Positions 61,213-64,000 of a stretch of 64,000 nt of DNA are shown here, piece by piece. A program made the translations under genes and the position numbers. The stretch comes from Verrucomicrobiota bacterium (GTDB lineage Bacteria > Verrucomicrobiota > Verrucomicrobiia > Verrucomicrobiales > DEV007): NCBI GenBank assembly GCA_020630975.1, contig JAHDID010000008.1, positions 20,823-84,822 on the forward strand, given 5' to 3'. The notes below the pieces were generated by a model. It saw nothing but the letters and a program-made list of their open reading frames with translations. It was not told the origin of the DNA and made no database searches. Position 1 is the first letter of the stretch. The number at the start of each line of letters is the position of its first letter.

Positions 61213-62310
61213 TTAGCTCGTCACTCGCATCGGCATGATCACGTATAGGAATGGTTCGTCGATCTTGATCACACCAGGGCTCGCCTCATCGATGAGGTCG
61301 AGGAATACCTCGTCCTGATCGATATTTCTGAGCGGTGCCATGACGAACTCTGGATTAAACGCCAGAGAGATCTCGGGACCATCATACTTGATGTCGAGGC
61401 TTTCTTTAGCCTCACCGACTTCGGGAGAATTCGTTGATATGGTCAACAGATTATCACCAAAGGTAAATTTGATTGAGTTGGTCTTCTCATTGACCAGCAG
61501 GGCGACACGTTTCACCGCATTATGCAGCACCTCGCGCTCGAGCGTGATGCGGTGCTTAGCCTCGTCTGGGATCACCTGCTTGTAGTTCGGGTAGTTACCC
61601 TCGATCAGCTTGGTCACTAGGAAGCTATTATCCAGCGAGAAAGCAGCCTGGCTCGCTGTCAGCTGTACTTTGATCTCGCCCTCGTCTCCGAGTAGACGCT
61701 GCAGCTCCATCACCGCTTTGGTCGGTATGATCACTGCAGTCTCGACATCGCCAGGTATCTCGAGGCTCTGCTCTACCATCGCCAGACGGCGACCATCGGT
61801 AGCGACTAGAGTCAGACTCCCCTCACCTAGCACAAAGTTCACACCATTCAGCACGTAGCGCGTCTCATCGGTAGAGATCGCATAGGCCGTCTTGCGCAGG
61901 GCATCGCGCAGCGTGCGCTGATCCATGGTGAATTCCTTGGCATCGCCAAACTCACCGATCTTTGGAAACTCGCTCTCACTCAGACCGAGGATCTTGAAGA
62001 AACTGGGACCACTCTTCACCGAGGCAGTATTGCTTTCATCCACGGCGATCTGCACCTCGGTGCCAGCCAGCTCGCGGACGATCATACCCAGCCTACGTGC
62101 AGGTAGGGTCGTCTTGCCAGTCTCCTCCACATTGGCAGGCACCCGCACCGACATCGCCACATCGAGATTCGTGGTGGACAGCTCCAGCCCCAGCTCATCG
62201 GCTACGATCAATACATTCGACAGGATCGGCAGGGTAGTCTTGGTCCCTACCACGTGCTGGACCTGCGATAGGGCCTCCTGAAACACATCTCTCTCTATCT
62301 GAAATTTCAT
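61213..62310 (-). CDS. dnaN: DNA polymerase III beta sliding clamp
   Basis: ATG 62310 (MKFQIERDVFQEALSQVQHV) is the family-standard start; the frame extends 42 bp upstream without homology. The three clamp domains follow, with TLPILSNVLIVADELGLELS, LPARRLGMIVRELAGTEVQI, VLNGVNFVLGEGSLTLVATD and GRRLAMVEQ, and the C-terminal ending LDEASPGVIKIDEPFLYVIM with PMRV, typical of DnaN. The 365-residue length is normal. It lies 90 bp downstream of dnaA. Confidence 0.97.
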   Translation of the reverse strand: MKFQIERDVFQEALSQVQHVVGTKTTLPILSNVLIVADELGLELSTTNLDVAMSVRVPANVEETGKTTLPARRLGMIVRELAGTEVQIAVDESNTASVKSGPSFFKILGLSESEFPKIGEFGDAKEFTMDQRTLRDALRKTAYAISTDETRYVLNGVNFVLGEGSLTLVATDGRRLAMVEQSLEIPGDVETAVIIPTKAVMELQRLLGDEGEIKVQLTASQAAFSLDNSFLVTKLIEGNYPNYKQVIPDEAKHRITLEREVLHNAVKRVALLVNEKTNSIKFTFGDNLLTISTNSPEVGEAKESLDIKYDGPEISLAFNPEFVMAPLRNIDQDEVFLDLIDEASPGVIKIDEPFLYVIMPMRVTS

Positions 62311-62400
62311 CGATTGTTTTCTGACTCTGAATGGTACTATCGCCACTGTCACCCCAAATCTGGGCCCTCATGGCTATTATCGTGAGTTTTTATGTGCGAT

Positions 62401-63972
62401 TTACAGGCCTGGGTAGCGAAAATCCCCTGATTGATCGGGGCGATCCTCTTCTCTAAACGATTTCGCACTCTGCGATACCGAGCTCTGACTCCCTCTCCCG
62501 CCTCGAGTGATGCGGCGGCGCAGGGATTCCACCGTGTTTTTCATCGACTCAGAGTCCTCGCACTTCTTTTTGGTGTTCTTCACCGCATAGACCACAGAGG
62601 CGTGGTCCTTGGCAAAAGACATTGCGATCTCCTTGAGCGAACTACTGGTCAGCTCGCGGCACAGATACATCGCCACTTGGCGAGCCTGACTAACCTTTGC
62701 CATCCGTCTTTTGCTTTCCAGATCTTTCACCTCGACCCCGTAGTGATCGGCCACCACATCTTTGATATCGTCCAGGCGCAGCTGCTTGCTCGCCTCGGGC
62801 GCGACCATATCAGCCAACAGCTCATCTAGCTCCATATCATCTATGGACCCATTGTTCAGCGAGGTCACCATGGCGGCGCGGATCAGAGCTCCCTCCAGCT
62901 GGCGGACGTTGTTCGAGACGCGGCCGACGATCTTGCCGATCACCTCGTCGTTCACTTTCAGACTCCAGTCATCGCGCTTCTGGCGCAGGATCGCCTGGCT
63001 AGTCTCATCGTCCGGTGCATGGATCTGCACTGTCATCCCCCACTGCAGCCTGGATACCAGACGCTCCTCCAGTTGGGTGATCTCGGTGGCCAGACAGTCA
63101 CTAGCGATCACGATCTGATTGCGCTGATCCATGATGCTATTGAAAGTGTGGAAAAACTCCCTCTGGAAGCCACTCTTTCCACCGAGGAACTGCACATCGT
63201 CGAGCAGCAGCAGGTCGACATTGCGGTATTTCTTGCGAAACTCAACTTCCTTGGAATTGCGAATCGCCTCGATATACTCGTTGGCGTAGGACTCCGAGGA
63301 GACATACACGATCTTCGAGTGAGGTCGGCGGCGCAGAAATGACCACCCGATAGCATGCAGCAGGTGAGTCTTGCCCAGACCAGACTTGGCATGGAAAAAC
63401 AGAGGCTGATAAGTCGTGCCAGGACTATCGACCACAGAGTGCGAGGCCGCATAGGCGAGGCGAGAGTTCCCCCCCTCGACGAACGTTTCAAAAGTCAGCG
63501 TCTCATTGAGACCGGCAGCCTTACCCTTCTCGATCAGCTCATCCTCGGTCAGAGGACGTTTGGCTCTCTTGCGCTTTTTCGGTCGGCCAAGAGCCTCGGG
63601 CTCAGCCACTTCACCATCTCTGGCAGCATTATCCGAGAGCGGCAACATCACCGGACCGGGCGAGCTATCCGCCTCCTCCTCGGCAGCGTTCAAATCGAAG
63701 GAAAATCCCTTCAGATCGGTTAGATACTTTTGCAGGTTGAGTTTCAGGATTTCGCGGAAATTCTCCTCGATCCAAATGGCGTACATCGCTCCTGGTGAAC
63801 TAAGTACGGCATGAAAATCCTCAACTTTGATAAGCCGACTATGACCAAACCAAAGGTCAAAAGTGGACTCTCCTAGGGCTTCTTTTAGGTCTTCAGAAAC
63901 CCAGGTCCAAGCAGCGGCAAGCTGCTCTTTTCCAAGGGCGACATCTGATGGGAATGGTGAGCGTGGTGACAT
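62401..63972 (-). CDS. dnaA: Chromosomal replication initiator DnaA
   Basis: The 523-residue protein has the N-terminal DnaB-interacting domain I (AWTWVSEDLKEALGESTFDL), a charged linker with basic KKRKRAKRPL, the AAA+ domain with Walker A in FHAKSGLGKTHLLHAIGWSF and Walker B in VDLLLLDDVQFLGGK, and the DNA-binding domain IV (VSQARQVAMYLCRELTSSSL, AKDHASVVYAVKNTKKK). It initiates replication at oriC and regulates transcription. No obvious DnaA-box cluster was found in the flanking gaps seen here, so oriC is not located. Confidence 0.97.
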   Translation of the reverse strand: MSPRSPFPSDVALGKEQLAAAWTWVSEDLKEALGESTFDLWFGHSRLIKVEDFHAVLSSPGAMYAIWIEENFREILKLNLQKYLTDLKGFSFDLNAAEEEADSSPGPVMLPLSDNAARDGEVAEPEALGRPKKRKRAKRPLTEDELIEKGKAAGLNETLTFETFVEGGNSRLAYAASHSVVDSPGTTYQPLFFHAKSGLGKTHLLHAIGWSFLRRRPHSKIVYVSSESYANEYIEAIRNSKEVEFRKKYRNVDLLLLDDVQFLGGKSGFQREFFHTFNSIMDQRNQIVIASDCLATEITQLEERLVSRLQWGMTVQIHAPDDETSQAILRQKRDDWSLKVNDEVIGKIVGRVSNNVRQLEGALIRAAMVTSLNNGSIDDMELDELLADMVAPEASKQLRLDDIKDVVADHYGVEVKDLESKRRMAKVSQARQVAMYLCRELTSSSLKEIAMSFAKDHASVVYAVKNTKKKCEDSESMKNTVESLRRRITRGGRGSQSSVSQSAKSFREEDRPDQSGDFRYPGL

Positions 63973-64000
63973 GGGTGCAAAGCGGCGGTGGACGCAGAAT

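Noticed and set aside
62311-62400. oriC between dnaN and dnaA
   Set aside because: No DnaA-box consensus or AT-rich unwinding element was seen in this 90-bp gap.

Overview
The window looks like part of a chromosome of a Gram-negative member of Verrucomicrobiota, close to Verrucomicrobiales. Supporting signs are a Minf_1886-family gene, a sulfatase, a secreted FAD-dependent oxidoreductase with carbohydrate-binding-like modules, an SHD1-like domain, a NadA-DUF5069 fusion, many signal-peptide proteins and outer-membrane barrels, moderately high GC, and weak Shine-Dalgarno sequences. This assignment is inference from gene content; no rRNA gene is present. I saw no tRNA, rRNA, CRISPR array or complete transposon.

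Layout. 0-2.4 kb: a broken Uma2 gene, two small DUF genes and a DUF4405/DUF2271 membrane protein. 2.5-13.5 kb: nadA fused to DUF5069, a TPR exoprotein, an adjacent H-NOX and HNOBA-hybrid histidine kinase pair, a HAD phosphatase, a Tat-exported TIM-barrel protein and membrane proteins. 13.6-21 kb: a three-gene OmpA/anchor cluster, a sulfatase and a tandem DUF481 barrel. 21-33 kb: trhO, an FAD oxidoreductase, a NarL-type regulator, a trypsin-like protease beside a catalytically dead paralogue, an LRR protein, zwf and a transglutaminase-like exoprotein. 33-36.2 kb: an accessory island with an interrupted VWA gene, a low-GC YwqK-like gene coupled to a truncated reading frame, and a staircase of truncated transposase copies. 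36.2-42 kb: HtrA, a cysteine-less thioredoxin-fold protein, an alpha/beta hydrolase, a probable selenoprotein thioredoxin and a large nested inverted repeat. 42-64 kb: mostly housekeeping genes (pdxH, RodZ-like, ftsK, tsf-rpsB, an Lrp regulator with an aminotransferase, an AT-hook protein, kamA with a SenB-like glycosyltransferase, obg, an M16 peptidase, dnaN, dnaA).

Most notable is the thioredoxin-like lipoprotein at 40400-40912. An in-frame TGA replaces the first cysteine of its WCGPC active site, and a bacterial SECIS-like hairpin follows at the right distance, so it is probably a selenoprotein. A glycosyltransferase resembling SenB (selenosugar synthase) lies 12 kb away.

Other unusual structures are a dispersed repeat (TTCAATAGGGTACAAT) that occurs at four intergenic sites always with an exact 21-bp period, and a tandem array of transposase copies sharing one end and cut to progressively different lengths. 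The split H-NOX and HNOBA-kinase pair reproduces the domain order of animal soluble guanylate cyclase across two touching genes.
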